Shown here piece by piece: positions 7,215 to 15,239 of a stretch of DNA of 24,265 nucleotides. Source of the stretch: GCA-020345945 sp964596985 (GTDB lineage Archaea > Thermoproteota > Bathyarchaeia > RBG-16-48-13 > GCA-020345945); NCBI GenBank assembly GCA_964596985.1, contig CAZQWG010000013.1, positions 1 through 24,265 of the forward strand, written 5' to 3'. Each line of letters opens with the position of its first letter. Positions within the stretch are counted from its first letter, which is position 1. The notes beneath the pieces were generated by a model. The model saw only the letters and a list, made by a program, of their open reading frames with translations. It searched no databases and was not told the DNA's origin. The position numbers were made by a program, and so were the translations under genes.

Positions 7215-7763
7215 GTGACCAATATACTCGGTATTGCAGGTAGTTTACGAAAAGGCTCCTACAATAAGTCGTTGTTGCGTGCAGCTCTAGACTTGCTGCC
7301 GGAAGATGTGGAACTTGAGATCTTCGACCTTAAAGGGATTCCTCTGTTCAATCAAGACCTTGAAAAAAGGATGCCTGCCAAAGTCAGGGAATTCAAGGCG
7401 AAGATAGAAGCGGCGGATGCGATATTGATAGCGACACCCGAATACAATCACTCCATGCCTGGGGTTCTCAAGAATGCCATTGATTGGGCTTCAAGACCAT
7501 ATGGGGATAACTCGTTCGATGGCAAGCCTGTCGCTCTCATGAGCGCATCTATCGGAAGCTTCGGTGGTTCGAGGGCACAGAATCATCTCCGACGTAGCCT
7601 GACCTGTCTTGATACGCATCTGGTCGACAAGCCGGAGGTCTTTGTGGCTTTTGTTGACGAGAAGGTTGACGAGAAAGGCGAGATCGCGGACGAAGAAACC
7701 CGGAAGAAGATCAAAGAACTACTTGAGCGCCTCATTGCCAGATCGATGGAACCGGATAAGTGA
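7215..7763 (+). CDS. NADPH-dependent FMN reductase-like flavoprotein
   Basis: A 182-aa flavodoxin-fold protein of the ChrR/ArsH/azoreductase-like FMN_red family. The FMN phosphate loop GSLRKGSYN (residues 9-17) follows the first strand ILGIAG, and the family signature TPEYNHSMPGVLKNAIDW covers 74-91. SASIGSFGGSRAQNHLRRSL around 110-130 is the second flavin-contact region. It should reduce FMN, quinones, azo compounds or metals such as chromate with NAD(P)H in the cytoplasm; the physiological acceptor is unknown. The start is GTG with GGAGG about 10 nt ahead. It could supply reduced flavin to redox partners, but no direct partner is in its transcript. The preceding dyad suggests it is regulated. 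Confidence 0.88.
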   Translation: MTNILGIAGSLRKGSYNKSLLRAALDLLPEDVELEIFDLKGIPLFNQDLEKRMPAKVREFKAKIEAADAILIATPEYNHSMPGVLKNAIDWASRPYGDNSFDGKPVALMSASIGSFGGSRAQNHLRRSLTCLDTHLVDKPEVFVAFVDEKVDEKGEIADEETRKKIKELLERLIARSMEPDK

Positions 7764-7821
7764 TGCATACTTACCTCCTTAAGCTGGTGTCTTTCTGGTG
7801 AACCATGCGTGTACCCTAGAA

Positions 7822-8718
7822 TCAATGCTGGGCAGGGAGTAAGGACAGATTCGCAAGCTCAGACTTAATCTCGTCTATCTCTTCTTTGCGCAAGGGTTGA
7901 ATCGGCATCCTAGGAGGACCAGCAGGTTTCCCGAGTAATTCTAGGGCTGCCTTGACGCCGCTGACAGGGTACTCGACGGTCAGGAGCCTATCAAGCTTCA
8001 AGAGCGAAACCTGCAGCTGTCTCGCTTCTTCTATATTCCCTGAGACTATTGCCCTGTAAAGGTCTACGCAGAGAGTAGGAGCCACATTGACGATAGCTGC
8101 TATCGCGCCTTTCCCGCCCAGTGTCAGTGTCGAGAAAATAGTGCTTCCTGAGCCTGAGAGAACAGCGATCTTCTCGCCGACGGAATCGATTAGTTCGGCG
8201 ATCTGCCGGAGACTCCCCGAGCTCTCTTTTATTCCTATGATCTGATTGTACTCGGTGAGCCGTTCAACGGTCGAGGGGGATATGGTGACCCCGGTGAACT
8301 TTGGAACATCGTAGAGGACCACTGGGTGGTCTACCTCCTCAACTAGAGATCGATAGTGTTCGTACAGGTTCTCCTGTGAAACAGGGAAATAGAATGGTGT
8401 GACCACGAGTAGGGCATCGACTCCAACGTCAGCAGCATATTTAGATAGCAAGATAGTCTCATCGGTGCTGGAACTGCCTGTTCCGGCAAGAACAGGTATC
8501 CGTCCGTTGACCTCGTCGACCACCAGATCGAATATCTCTTTCTTCTCCTCCAACCTGAGATTTATGGACTCTCCATTGCTCCCGCAAGGAACCAGACCAG
8601 AGACCCCTGACTCAATCCAAAATGCAATATCCTCTCTAAGCCCCTCCTGGTCAAGGAGACCCGACGACGTAAACGGGGTGATGTGAGGAGGCATTACTCC
8701 CTTCAGATCAAGACTCAT
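7822..8718 (-). CDS. DapA-family aldolase/dehydratase (DHDPS, NAL or KDG aldolase type)
   Basis: A 298-aa TIM-barrel class I aldolase. The Schiff-base lysine is K164 in IGIKESSG and the catalytic tyrosine is Y136 in VLYDVP. The pyruvate-binding loop, usually GTTGE in DHDPS, reads CGSNGES (45-51). That departure argues against a true dihydrodipicolinate synthase and for another member, such as 2-keto-3-deoxy sugar-acid aldolase, 4-hydroxy-2-oxoglutarate aldolase or a related dehydratase. No lysine-synthesis genes are nearby, while an SMP-30 lactonase, a D-2-hydroxyacid dehydrogenase and a molybdenum hydroxylase are, which favours sugar-acid or keto-acid metabolism. The start ATG has GGAGGG about 8 nt ahead. 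It is tail-to-tail with the flavoprotein gene. Confidence 0.87.
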   Translation of the reverse strand: MSLDLKGVMPPHITPFTSSGLLDQEGLREDIAFWIESGVSGLVPCGSNGESINLRLEEKKEIFDLVVDEVNGRIPVLAGTGSSSTDETILLSKYAADVGVDALLVVTPFYFPVSQENLYEHYRSLVEEVDHPVVLYDVPKFTGVTISPSTVERLTEYNQIIGIKESSGSLRQIAELIDSVGEKIAVLSGSGSTIFSTLTLGGKGAIAAIVNVAPTLCVDLYRAIVSGNIEEARQLQVSLLKLDRLLTVEYPVSGVKAALELLGKPAGPPRMPIQPLRKEEIDEIKSELANLSLLPAQH

Positions 8719-8817
8719 TCATGTTCCCTCCATCTAGAACCTCGAACACTTCTAAGATGATGAATCCCGTCTTAAGCATAGTGAACAGCGATGCAACCCA
8801 TCATTCAAGGCGTTCTC

Positions 8818-8967
8818 ATGAAACGATTTGAATCACTTGCATCCAAGGGAACGTTCTCCGTATTCCACTTCCCCGATATCCCAAGCGTCCTGAATTTTAC
8901 TGGTTCCGGGGTGCAAAGCGGTAGCTACCGATTCTCAGAGCGAAAAGACTTCAATCTTCCCCTCTAG
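8818..8967 (+). CDS. Possible small ORF, unknown (doubtful)
   Basis: A 49-codon ATG frame lies in the otherwise gene-free stretch 8719-8963: MKRFESLASKGTFSVFHFPD at the N-terminus, ending ERKDFNLPL. A weak AAGG sits about 9 nt upstream. I recognise no family. The composition is protein-like but the length is well within chance for this window, and the end runs a few bases into the opposite-strand ORF at 8964. A decayed gene fragment is equally possible. Confidence 0.15.
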   Translation: MKRFESLASKGTFSVFHFPDIPSVLNFTGSGVQSGSYRFSERKDFNLPL

Positions 8968-9104
8968 CTAACAGGCATCAGGACTTCGAGGACAGTTGAC
9001 TGGGTCTCAGGAAGGTTCAACCACGTGGATATGGACTTGGCGACAACCCCTTCAACATTCTCAAGATGAAGCTGAAGGATGTGCCCGTAGCGGCTTACAC
9101 ACAT
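8964..9104 (-). CDS. Small ORF overlapping the end of the V4R-like gene
   Basis: An ATG at 9104 sits inside the last codons of the upstream gene (stop at 9095-9097), giving a 10-nt overlap. It opens a 46-residue frame with a protein-like sequence: HILQLHLENVEGVVAKSIS, then TWLNLPETQSTVLEVLMPVS. It could be a translationally coupled small protein. It could also be the true C-terminus of the upstream protein separated by a frameshift, as the frame extends in the -1/+1 register past the stop. No homolog is recognised. Confidence 0.35.
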   Translation of the reverse strand: MCVSRYGHILQLHLENVEGVVAKSISTWLNLPETQSTVLEVLMPVS

Positions 9105-9556
9105 TCGATCACGGTCTTTGTCCCCATCTCTAGGAACTCGGACCCACCTATCCTCACTCTTCCCTCGCAGAACTTCCCAAGTATTGCCATAGCCACCAGT
9201 GCGTGTCTGCAGGTTACGTCTTTGAGTTTCGCGGGGGTCGGATGCAGCTCCTCGGCGAAGGGGCACCCCTCGATACGTATCTCGTACTTCCTTGGCCCAA
9301 GCTTCGTGAACTCGGCTTCTCCTGCGAGCTCCGAGTCTATAAGCAGTCTAGCGTAGTTCTCGAAGGCCTTATCCACATCGTCGCCTTCAACCAGGTTAAC
9401 CCCGGTCATCTCTGCGATTTCCTCGATCCTTTTCAGAACCGGTTCGATGGAGAACGTGTCGCCTTTACTAAGAACTCCGGGAGTTGCCATTCGAGACGCG
9501 AACAGAAGGAGATGAGCGAGCTCCTCTGGAGTCAACTCTTTCTTATCTTCTACCAT
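9095..9556 (-). CDS. Conserved-looking Cys-containing protein, distantly V4R-like
   Basis: 153 aa; ATG with GAGG about 8 nt ahead. The N-terminal 65 residues look helical (ELTPEELAHLLLFASRM ... EPVLKRIEEIAEMTG). The C-terminal part reads KYEIRIEGCPFAEEL, then VTCRHALVAMAILGKFCEG, then RVRIGGSEFLEMGTKTVIEC. The order of a cysteine before the helix, a helix opening with Cys, then a strand pair ending in an acidic-Cys motif recalls V4R small-molecule or hydrocarbon-binding domains. Cysteines at GCPF, TCRH, FCEG and IECV could bind a metal. This is a fold-level impression only; I do not recognise the exact family. A second short ORF overlaps its stop and may be coupled or part of the same protein. 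Confidence 0.6.
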   Translation of the reverse strand: MVEDKKELTPEELAHLLLFASRMATPGVLSKGDTFSIEPVLKRIEEIAEMTGVNLVEGDDVDKAFENYARLLIDSELAGEAEFTKLGPRKYEIRIEGCPFAEELHPTPAKLKDVTCRHALVAMAILGKFCEGRVRIGGSEFLEMGTKTVIECV

Positions 9557-9690
9557 TTACAATTCCTCGGTTGCAGCACTTCGTATACAATGGTTAAAGA
9601 GAGAAGCCTGTGTAAGGGAAAAACTCTTTCGGTTATACCGAAGTGCCTGTTCTTGAATTCTTTGAGGGTTCTCCCGTCAGAATACCTAAC

Positions 9691-11070
9691 CTAGCGTCTG
9701 GTCTGCTTGACCGTCGTATCCGCTGCAAGTATCACAGGTTCCCACGGGGTACACACACTTGGGGCGTAACAGGTATCCGCCTTGGATAGTTCCCAGACAC
9801 TCATCTGACTCTGTATCGCTATCGAAAGCAGATTCACCCTCTGCGTCACCTCTTCCCCTCCGATTATCTGCCCACCGATGACACGGCCGACATCCGGCTC
9901 AGCCACGATCTTAACGATTATCTCTTTTCCCCCTGGATAGTACTCTGCTCTCGTCTTGGATGTAATCGAACCAGAGATTGTCTCAAATCCGCCCTGATGG
10001 GCGTGAGACTCCGTGAGCCCAGTTCCTCCCACCTCAAAGCCGAACATCGTCGACACTACCGAGTCGAGAACCCCTGGAAAAATGGAGTAGCCTCCAGCAG
10101 CATTGATTCCGGCAACCTTCCCCTGTCTTGCGGCGGTTGTCCCCAGAGGGCTTATGGTCGGTCGACCTGTAACCATGTTTGAGCTCTCTACGCAATCTCC
10201 GGCAGCGTACACATGAGAAATGGAGGTTTCCATCCGGGGATTGACTTCTATGGCACCGGTAGTCCCAAGTTTCAATCCCATCTCGCTGGCAAGCTCAACC
10301 CTGGGAGCTACGCCGGCCGCAATAATTACTATGTCTGTATCGATCTCTCTTCCTTCAACAACAACTCCGCTTACCTCTCCACCGCCCAGGATCTCCTTCA
10401 CCGACATGTCGACCATTACTTCAATATCGTGTTCCTCGATCTTGTCTTGCGCAATCTTCGCCATGTCTTCGTCAAGCATTCTTGGGAGTATCTGTGTAGA
10501 ACGTTCTACGACGCTGGTCTTGATCCCCCTCCTGACGAGAGCATGGGCAATCTCCAACCCCAGATATCCTGCCCCAACCACTACCCCTGAAGCAGCTTTC
10601 CTAAGGGCGTCCTGTATCTTCTGTCCGTCATCAAGGGTTCTGAGGTAGAACACACCCTTCTTGTCGACACCTGATATCTGAGGCACCGACGGGGCGGCTC
10701 CAGTAGCTAGGACAAGGGTGTCGTAGTCCAGCGACTCTGATCCACCATCGGCATACTCAACGGTGACGGTTCTATCATTCGGGTTGACTTGTTCTACCTT
10801 ACTCTCCAAGCGCAGGTCGATTCTCACGGCCCTGAAGAATGATGGAGGAAAGAGCTGAAGTTCCTCAAAGCTCGGAACCTCACCGCTCAGTACATACGGC
10901 AGTCCACAACGCGAGTACGGAAGATGTGCTTCATCAGAAATCAGGATGATCTCAGCCTTCCTATCCATCTTCCTGGCTTCGGCCGCCACTGTGACCCCAG
11001 CAGAATTCGCCCCGACAACCACTATTCTCTTCTCGGCTGCGTTCTGACCCTTATCCTTCATGCCTCTCAC
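9691..11070 (-). CDS. FAD-dependent pyridine nucleotide-disulfide oxidoreductase (CoA-disulfide reductase/NADH oxidase type)
   Basis: 459 aa, or 456 from the second ATG. The FAD-binding dinucleotide fold RIVVVGANSAGVTVAAEAR is at 15-33. The single redox cysteine C55 lies in YSRCGLPYVL, the signature of CoA-disulfide reductases, NADH oxidases and peroxidases, unlike the CxxxxC of thioredoxin or lipoamide reductases. The NAD(P) motif is GVVVGAGYLGLEIAHAL, the second FAD motif is VYAAGDCVE, and a C-terminal dimerisation domain follows. It likely reduces CoA disulfide, polysulfide or oxygen species in the cytoplasm, using NAD(P)H. It is divergent from the hydroxyacid dehydrogenase, with an 11-bp direct repeat between them. 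Confidence 0.88.
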   Translation of the reverse strand: MRGMKDKGQNAAEKRIVVVGANSAGVTVAAEARKMDRKAEIILISDEAHLPYSRCGLPYVLSGEVPSFEELQLFPPSFFRAVRIDLRLESKVEQVNPNDRTVTVEYADGGSESLDYDTLVLATGAAPSVPQISGVDKKGVFYLRTLDDGQKIQDALRKAASGVVVGAGYLGLEIAHALVRRGIKTSVVERSTQILPRMLDEDMAKIAQDKIEEHDIEVMVDMSVKEILGGGEVSGVVVEGREIDTDIVIIAAGVAPRVELASEMGLKLGTTGAIEVNPRMETSISHVYAAGDCVESSNMVTGRPTISPLGTTAARQGKVAGINAAGGYSIFPGVLDSVVSTMFGFEVGGTGLTESHAHQGGFETISGSITSKTRAEYYPGGKEIIVKIVAEPDVGRVIGGQIIGGEEVTQRVNLLSIAIQSQMSVWELSKADTCYAPSVCTPWEPVILAADTTVKQTRR

Positions 11071-11088
11071 CTATTCTCCATTCGGTTG

Positions 11089-11137
11089 ATCCCGATCTTT
11101 ACATTTGTGTAAGAGATAATGCTTCTATCCCGATCTT
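11089..11137. promoter_or_regulatory. 11-bp direct repeat between divergent genes
   Basis: ATCCCGATCTT occurs at 11089-11099 and again at 11127-11137, a 38-bp spacing, in the gap between the FAD oxidoreductase (minus) and the hydroxyacid dehydrogenase (plus). Tandem identical sites between divergent promoters are typical of a shared regulator. Only two copies are seen, so this remains a candidate. Confidence 0.35.
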
Positions 11138-11242
11138 CTCCAGGTCGCAGAAATATTGTCGGGACGACAGGCTAATAAACCTCATTTAATGCTTACTCGG
11201 ATGCTAAAAGAACTTGAACCGAATTTCCTTGGTGTATATTGC

Positions 11243-12247
11243 TTGAAGATTCTTGTTGCTTCGCGTTCGCGCACCGTGCGTGACCATCTTGTTGAACTCA
11301 AGAGTATGGTACCCGAAGACTGTGAATTCGTAGTCCCTGATACCGAATCTGACGAAGAACTCACTACTTTGGCAGCAGATGCCGATATCATACTATGTGT
11401 AAGGTTATCTGACGATGTCGTGAGGTCTGCAAAGAAACTCAGACTCATTCAGAAGACAGGTGCAGGGGTTGACGCCATCCCATTTGACTCCTTCAAGGAT
11501 AGGGATATCTATGTAGCCAATACTTCCGGAGCCAACGCTGTACCAGTCGCGGAGCACGCCTTTGCACTAATACTCGCTCTCTCCAAGAGGATCGTCCCCC
11601 GACACAACAAGCTCCGAGAGGAAATCGCGTATAGAGAAAGGAGCATCGAACTCAAAGGGAAAACCCTTGGCATCTTGGGGCTAGGAAACATAGGTATAGA
11701 AACCGCTAAGAGAGCCCTTGCCTTCGACATGAAAATCGTAGCAATAAAACGGCACCCTTCCAAGGAACTAGAGGCAGAACTCGGCTTGGGCTTCCTAGGA
11801 GGACCGGATGACCTTGAAAGAATCCTCAGAATCTCGGACTTTCTAGTGATAACGCTTCCGCTAACGTCTGAGACGAAGGGGCTTATCGGCGAGAAGGAAC
11901 TAAGGATGATGAAGCCGTCGGCGTTCCTTGTGAACGTTGCGAGGGCAGCTATCGTCGAGGAAGAAGCCCTCTACAGGGCACTGAAGGAGAAGTGGATAGC
12001 TGGTGCCGGTCTTGATGTCTGGCACACCCCACATTGGTGGGATCCAATATGGCAAACCACAGACAAGAAAGGTAAACCCTCGAGGTTCCCAGTACATACG
12101 CTTGATAATGTCGTTGTTACACCTCACGTGGCCGGGTCCATCGATACGCCTTCATGGAAAACGCTGGAAATAATCGCAGAGAACATATCGCGAATATCCC
12201 GGGGGGAAGAACCGATCAACCAAGTAGACCGAACGCTAAGGTATTAA
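11243..12247 (+). CDS. D-2-hydroxyacid dehydrogenase family oxidoreductase
   Basis: The frame opens at a TTG at 11156, with ATGs at 11189 and 11201. I prefer the TTG at 11243 (334 aa) because the protein then begins with the first strand, LKILVASRSRTV, and GGTG lies 8 nt ahead. The Rossmann motif LGILGLGNIG puts GxGxxG at 146-151, the substrate arginine is R234 in NVARAAIV, and the catalytic histidine is H295 in VTPHVAG. The usual acidic residue after the DV motif (DVxExEP) is replaced by DVWHTPHWW, as in a less-studied clade with aromatic-rich loops. It reduces or oxidises a 2-keto/2-hydroxy acid with NAD(P)H; a glyoxylate-, hydroxypyruvate- or phosphoglycerate-type substrate is possible. 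It precedes moeA on the same strand by about 80 nt. Confidence 0.85.
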   Translation: MKILVASRSRTVRDHLVELKSMVPEDCEFVVPDTESDEELTTLAADADIILCVRLSDDVVRSAKKLRLIQKTGAGVDAIPFDSFKDRDIYVANTSGANAVPVAEHAFALILALSKRIVPRHNKLREEIAYRERSIELKGKTLGILGLGNIGIETAKRALAFDMKIVAIKRHPSKELEAELGLGFLGGPDDLERILRISDFLVITLPLTSETKGLIGEKELRMMKPSAFLVNVARAAIVEEEALYRALKEKWIAGAGLDVWHTPHWWDPIWQTTDKKGKPSRFPVHTLDNVVVTPHVAGSIDTPSWKTLEIIAENISRISRGEEPINQVDRTLRY

Positions 12248-12325
12248 CACCGACATGACCCCGATATCAGACCTGGGATAAATTCTTCATTTTAAGCGAA
12301 ATATACAGGTTTGGTGCTGCAACCC

Positions 12326-13585
12326 ATGAGAAGAACGTTCAATTATGCAAACCCCGAAGAGGCTCTAACACAGGCAATCAAAATCATTCACCCTCAAGCC
12401 CTCGCTCCAGAAGTTGTACGAACTAGCGGAGCATTTGGACGAGTTCTCGCCGAAGATGTCGTGGCCGAAATAGATATTCCTGAACGCAACTGCTCACTGT
12501 TCGACGGGTTCGCTGTGAGAGCCGAAGACACATACGGCACGTCAACCGAGACCCCGGTCCAATTGAAAGTGAAAGGTGAGATATGGCTCGGGGAGAGAGT
12601 AGGCTACAAGCTGGGTTGTGGAGAAGCCTATAAGATTCCGACCGGCGGATTCTTGCCTAGGGGGGCGGATGCAGTAGTCATGGAAGAGCGGGTCATCCCC
12701 TCTGAGGAGAATTCGATCAAAGTACGCCATCCTCTGCGTGTCGGCGAGAGCGTGAGTCCAAGGGGTGAGGACGTAAAGAGGGGGGAAAGAATCCTGCCGA
12801 GAGGGAGGGTTCTAAGAGCCCAAGATATCGGGATTCTTGCTGCGTTAGGTGTCAAGAGCGTTCAAGTCGTTCGCAGGCCAAGGGTTTCGATAATCTCGAG
12901 CGGAACCGAGCTAGTGGAGGACGTAGATGAGAAGGAGGCTGGTATGATTCTACAGAGCCACAGCCATATAATCTCAAGATTGGTGGAAGCGCTGGGTGGG
13001 ACTCCGATCGATATGGGGATCGCGCCAGACGACCTATCCGTGACAAAGGAGAAGATACTCGAAGGCCTACAGACGGGGGACCTGCTGATAACCATAGCCG
13101 GTTGCTCGGTGGGAGATCAGGACTACGTTCCAGACGCTATAAACCAAATTGGAGAACCCGGAGTGATTGTCCACGGGATCAAGAGGCGACCTGGAAGGGT
13201 CTCAGGGGTAGGTTTTGTAGAAGGCAAGCCGATCGTGATGCTGCCTGGGCATATTCAATCCGCCATCATCGGCTTCCATCTCTTCGCTATCCCCCTAATA
13301 CGTAAGATGGGCGGGGTTTCCGAGGGGAATCCCTATGACACGATAAGAACAAGGATGAACGAAGAAGTAGCGTTTAAGGGATCAGGAGAATTCGAAATAG
13401 CGGTCTTCGTAGCGTTGGAAAGAGAATTGGAAGACTGGGTGGCAAAACCGATTATGGGGAACTCCTCCCTACTCAAGGCGTTAGTGGAAGCAGACGGCTT
13501 CACAGTCGCACCCCCGGGAAAGACCACGTTTGAGCGGGGCGAAGAAGTCGACATCAATCTCATACCTGGCTTCTCTAGGGTTTGA
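12326..13585 (+). CDS. moeA: Molybdopterin molybdenumtransferase MoeA
   Basis: 419 aa from the ATG at 12326, which has GGTG 8 nt ahead; upstream TTG and GTG codons at 12311 and 12314 lie in or before that site. Domains in order: MoeA N-terminal region with SLFDGFAVRAEDT, the IPTGGFLPRGADAVVMEE segment, the GEDVKRGERILPRGRVL beta-rich domain, then the MogA-like catalytic domain with IISSGTELV, a GCSVGDQDYV variant of the GGxSxGxxD motif and LPGHIQSAIIG in place of PGNPxSA. A C-terminal domain IV follows. MoeA inserts molybdate into adenylated molybdopterin. The gene sits at the head of a set with xdhC and a MocA-like gene and upstream of the hydroxylase operon, so it probably serves that enzyme. 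The variant PGHIQSA is seen in some archaeal MoeA paralogs. Confidence 0.93.
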   Translation: MRRTFNYANPEEALTQAIKIIHPQALAPEVVRTSGAFGRVLAEDVVAEIDIPERNCSLFDGFAVRAEDTYGTSTETPVQLKVKGEIWLGERVGYKLGCGEAYKIPTGGFLPRGADAVVMEERVIPSEENSIKVRHPLRVGESVSPRGEDVKRGERILPRGRVLRAQDIGILAALGVKSVQVVRRPRVSIISSGTELVEDVDEKEAGMILQSHSHIISRLVEALGGTPIDMGIAPDDLSVTKEKILEGLQTGDLLITIAGCSVGDQDYVPDAINQIGEPGVIVHGIKRRPGRVSGVGFVEGKPIVMLPGHIQSAIIGFHLFAIPLIRKMGGVSEGNPYDTIRTRMNEEVAFKGSGEFEIAVFVALERELEDWVAKPIMGNSSLLKALVEADGFTVAPPGKTTFERGEEVDINLIPGFSRV

Positions 13586-13675
13586 ACCCGAAGACACTCG
13601 ACTCGTATCGATCAAAAAACCCAATCTTAATGCGTTCCGTGGCCAGGAATGAAAGATTTGAGTAAAGACAGCCAA

Positions 13676-13682
13676 TTATAAG
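13676..13682 (+). promoter_or_regulatory. TATA-like box of xdhC
   Basis: TTATAAG lies 37-43 nt ahead of the xdhC ATG. A start about 25 nt downstream would give a leader of roughly 15 nt that still carries the GAGGGAG ribosome-binding site at 13708-13714. It suggests xdhC has its own promoter rather than depending only on moeA read-through. Confidence 0.5.
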
Positions 13683-13718
13683 ACAAGGTACACTTTTGCA
13701 AGACGAAGAGGGAGTCTG

Positions 13719-14513
13719 ATGAGTCAAATCCTCCAGAAAGCCAACGAGCTGACGGCGAACGGTGAAAGGTTCGTCTTGGTCACTGTGATGAGGACCAAAG
13801 GCTCTGTTCCAAGAGAGATTGGAGCGAAGATGATAGTGAGAGAAGATGGAAGCATCTTCGGTACAATCGGTGGGGGTAAAGTCGAAGCCCTTGTCATATC
13901 TGAGTCCCCAAGAGTGCTCGAAGAAGGAAAACCGCGGGTTGTAACATACTCTCTAGGTGAAGGAGAAGCCACAGAAACCGGTATGATCTGTGGTGGCGAG
14001 ATGGAGTTACTCTTAGACCCGATCCAAAGCAAGCCTACACTGATGATTGCAGGAGCCGGTCATATCGCGTTGCCGCTCGCAAGATTCGGCTCCACGCTAG
14101 ACTTCAGCGTTGTAGTGATCGACGACCGAGAGGAATACGCAAACAAGGAACGGTTTCCAGAAGCTGAAACAGTGGTCTGTCGGGACTTCGATACGGCGCT
14201 GAGCAAAGTAAGGATAACGCCGAACACGTACATAGTCATAGTAACAAGAGGACACAAACACGATGAGCTCGTCCTCAGGAACATAATTTCCTCGGAGGCT
14301 GCCTACATCGGTATGATAGGCAGTCGAAAAAAAGTCGGAACAGTGTTCGAGAATCTGAGGAAAGAAGGCATTGCCGAGCATACCATAAATCGAGTTCGTG
14401 CCCCTATAGGCTTGGATATCGGCGCGGAAACCCCTGAGGAGATAGCAGTCAGCATAATGGCGGAGATAATAAAACTCCGTAGAGGCGGTACCGGAGAGCC
14501 ACTTGGACTATAA
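13719..14513 (+). CDS. xdhC: XdhC/CoxF family molybdenum-enzyme maturation factor
   Basis: 264 aa. The XdhC_CoxI N-terminal domain shows RTKGSVPREIGAKM (25-38), GTIGGGKVEA (48-57) and a CGGE motif with C91. The C-terminal Rossmann-like XdhC_C domain has AGAGHIALPL (111-120), TRGHKHDELVL, AYIGMIGSRKKV and the signature PIGLDIGAETPEEIAVSIMAEI. XdhC binds the mature molybdenum cofactor, promotes its sulfuration with an IscS-type desulfurase and hands it to xanthine-dehydrogenase-family enzymes. A GAGGGAG site and a TATA-like box precede the ATG. It is tail-to-tail with the MocA-like gene, 14 nt apart. Its presence implies the hydroxylase encoded further right uses a sulfurated (Mo=S) cofactor. 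Confidence 0.93.
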   Translation: MSQILQKANELTANGERFVLVTVMRTKGSVPREIGAKMIVREDGSIFGTIGGGKVEALVISESPRVLEEGKPRVVTYSLGEGEATETGMICGGEMELLLDPIQSKPTLMIAGAGHIALPLARFGSTLDFSVVVIDDREEYANKERFPEAETVVCRDFDTALSKVRITPNTYIVIVTRGHKHDELVLRNIISSEAAYIGMIGSRKKVGTVFENLRKEGIAEHTINRVRAPIGLDIGAETPEEIAVSIMAEIIKLRRGGTGEPLGL

Positions 14514-14527
14514 AGGAGGGACTCCTG

Positions 14528-15142
14528 TCACACCCCAGAGAAAACAGAGATCTTCTTGATGTCTTCCTGCGTGTCTAAATCGAATAGTACCGCCGGCGAA
14601 CCCGCCTCGACCCCTATTACCTGCGCCTTATGCCTCCTGACTATGGCCTTCAGTCCATGGGTTTCCTCATTTATCTGAGAGATCTCAGGAAACAGAGCCT
14701 TGTCGAAAAGAATCGGGTGACCAAACCTGCCTTCGTGGGCTGCAACAACTATCGGACTACCAGTCCTCCTGTACTCTTCGATCACCCTGTCTATCGCTTC
14801 GTAGCTGATCAAGACTACATCTCCGGGAAGGATTATCGCAGCCTCAGAATCTTCTGCTACGGACGCAACGCCAACTCTTACTGAAGAGCTCTGTCCCTCC
14901 TCAAACACGGCGTTGTAGACGAATCTGCATTCGATCCCAGACAACTTTCTTCTTACTCTCTCTGCATCATACCCGAGGACGAGGATAACCTCATCTGCTT
15001 TAGACCCAAGCGCATTTTCAACCACACATTCAATTACCGTCTGTTCTCCGATCTTGTAGAGCAATTTGTTCTCCCCGAACCTCACCGATTTCCCGGCAGC
15101 AAGCACAATCAGAGAAATCAATAGATTCAACACCATACTCAT
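14528..15142 (-). CDS. mocA: MocA-like molybdenum cofactor cytidylyltransferase (MobA-like NTP transferase)
   Basis: 204 aa; the third codon is also ATG and may be the true start. The nucleotidyltransferase signature LAAGKSVRFGENKLL covers 14-28 (K26 is the conserved lysine), then VILVLGYDAERVRR, NAVFEEGQSSSVRVGV, the acidic ILPGDVVLISYEAI (D of the metal site) and GRFGHPILFD. These match MocA, which attaches CMP to molybdopterin to form molybdopterin cytosine dinucleotide, as used by aldehyde oxidoreductases and CO dehydrogenases; GTP-specific MobA has a different context. With MoeA and XdhC beside it and the hydroxylase operon 5 kb away, the MCD assignment is well supported. It is divergent from the M24 peptidase gene. 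Confidence 0.85.
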   Translation of the reverse strand: MSMVLNLLISLIVLAAGKSVRFGENKLLYKIGEQTVIECVVENALGSKADEVILVLGYDAERVRRKLSGIECRFVYNAVFEEGQSSSVRVGVASVAEDSEAAIILPGDVVLISYEAIDRVIEEYRRTGSPIVVAAHEGRFGHPILFDKALFPEISQINEETHGLKAIVRRHKAQVIGVEAGSPAVLFDLDTQEDIKKISVFSGV

Positions 15143-15196
15143 TTAGAAACATGAAAATTTGGAGGCTCTCGTAAACCAGTTTAATACGAGGGCTTC

Positions 15197-15205
15197 AAAT
15201 ATTTA
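15197..15205 (+). promoter_or_regulatory. TATA-like box of the M24 peptidase gene
   Basis: AAATATTTA is centred 39 nt ahead of the ATG at 15240. Transcription from about 15227 would exclude the in-frame TTG at 15159 and leave a short, nearly leaderless mRNA. It decides the start of the peptidase gene. Confidence 0.45.
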
Positions 15206-15239
15206 CAGTCTACTCAACTATTGCCTGAGCTGGATTAAC

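Noticed and set aside
7822..8718. True dihydrodipicolinate synthase (dapA) for lysine synthesis
   Set aside because: The GTTGE loop is replaced by GSNGES and no lysine-pathway genes are adjacent.
9203..9694. 163-aa plus-strand ORF opposite the V4R-like gene
   Set aside because: It is antisense to a better-supported gene with a ribosome-binding site, and its sequence has no family features; it is a shadow frame.
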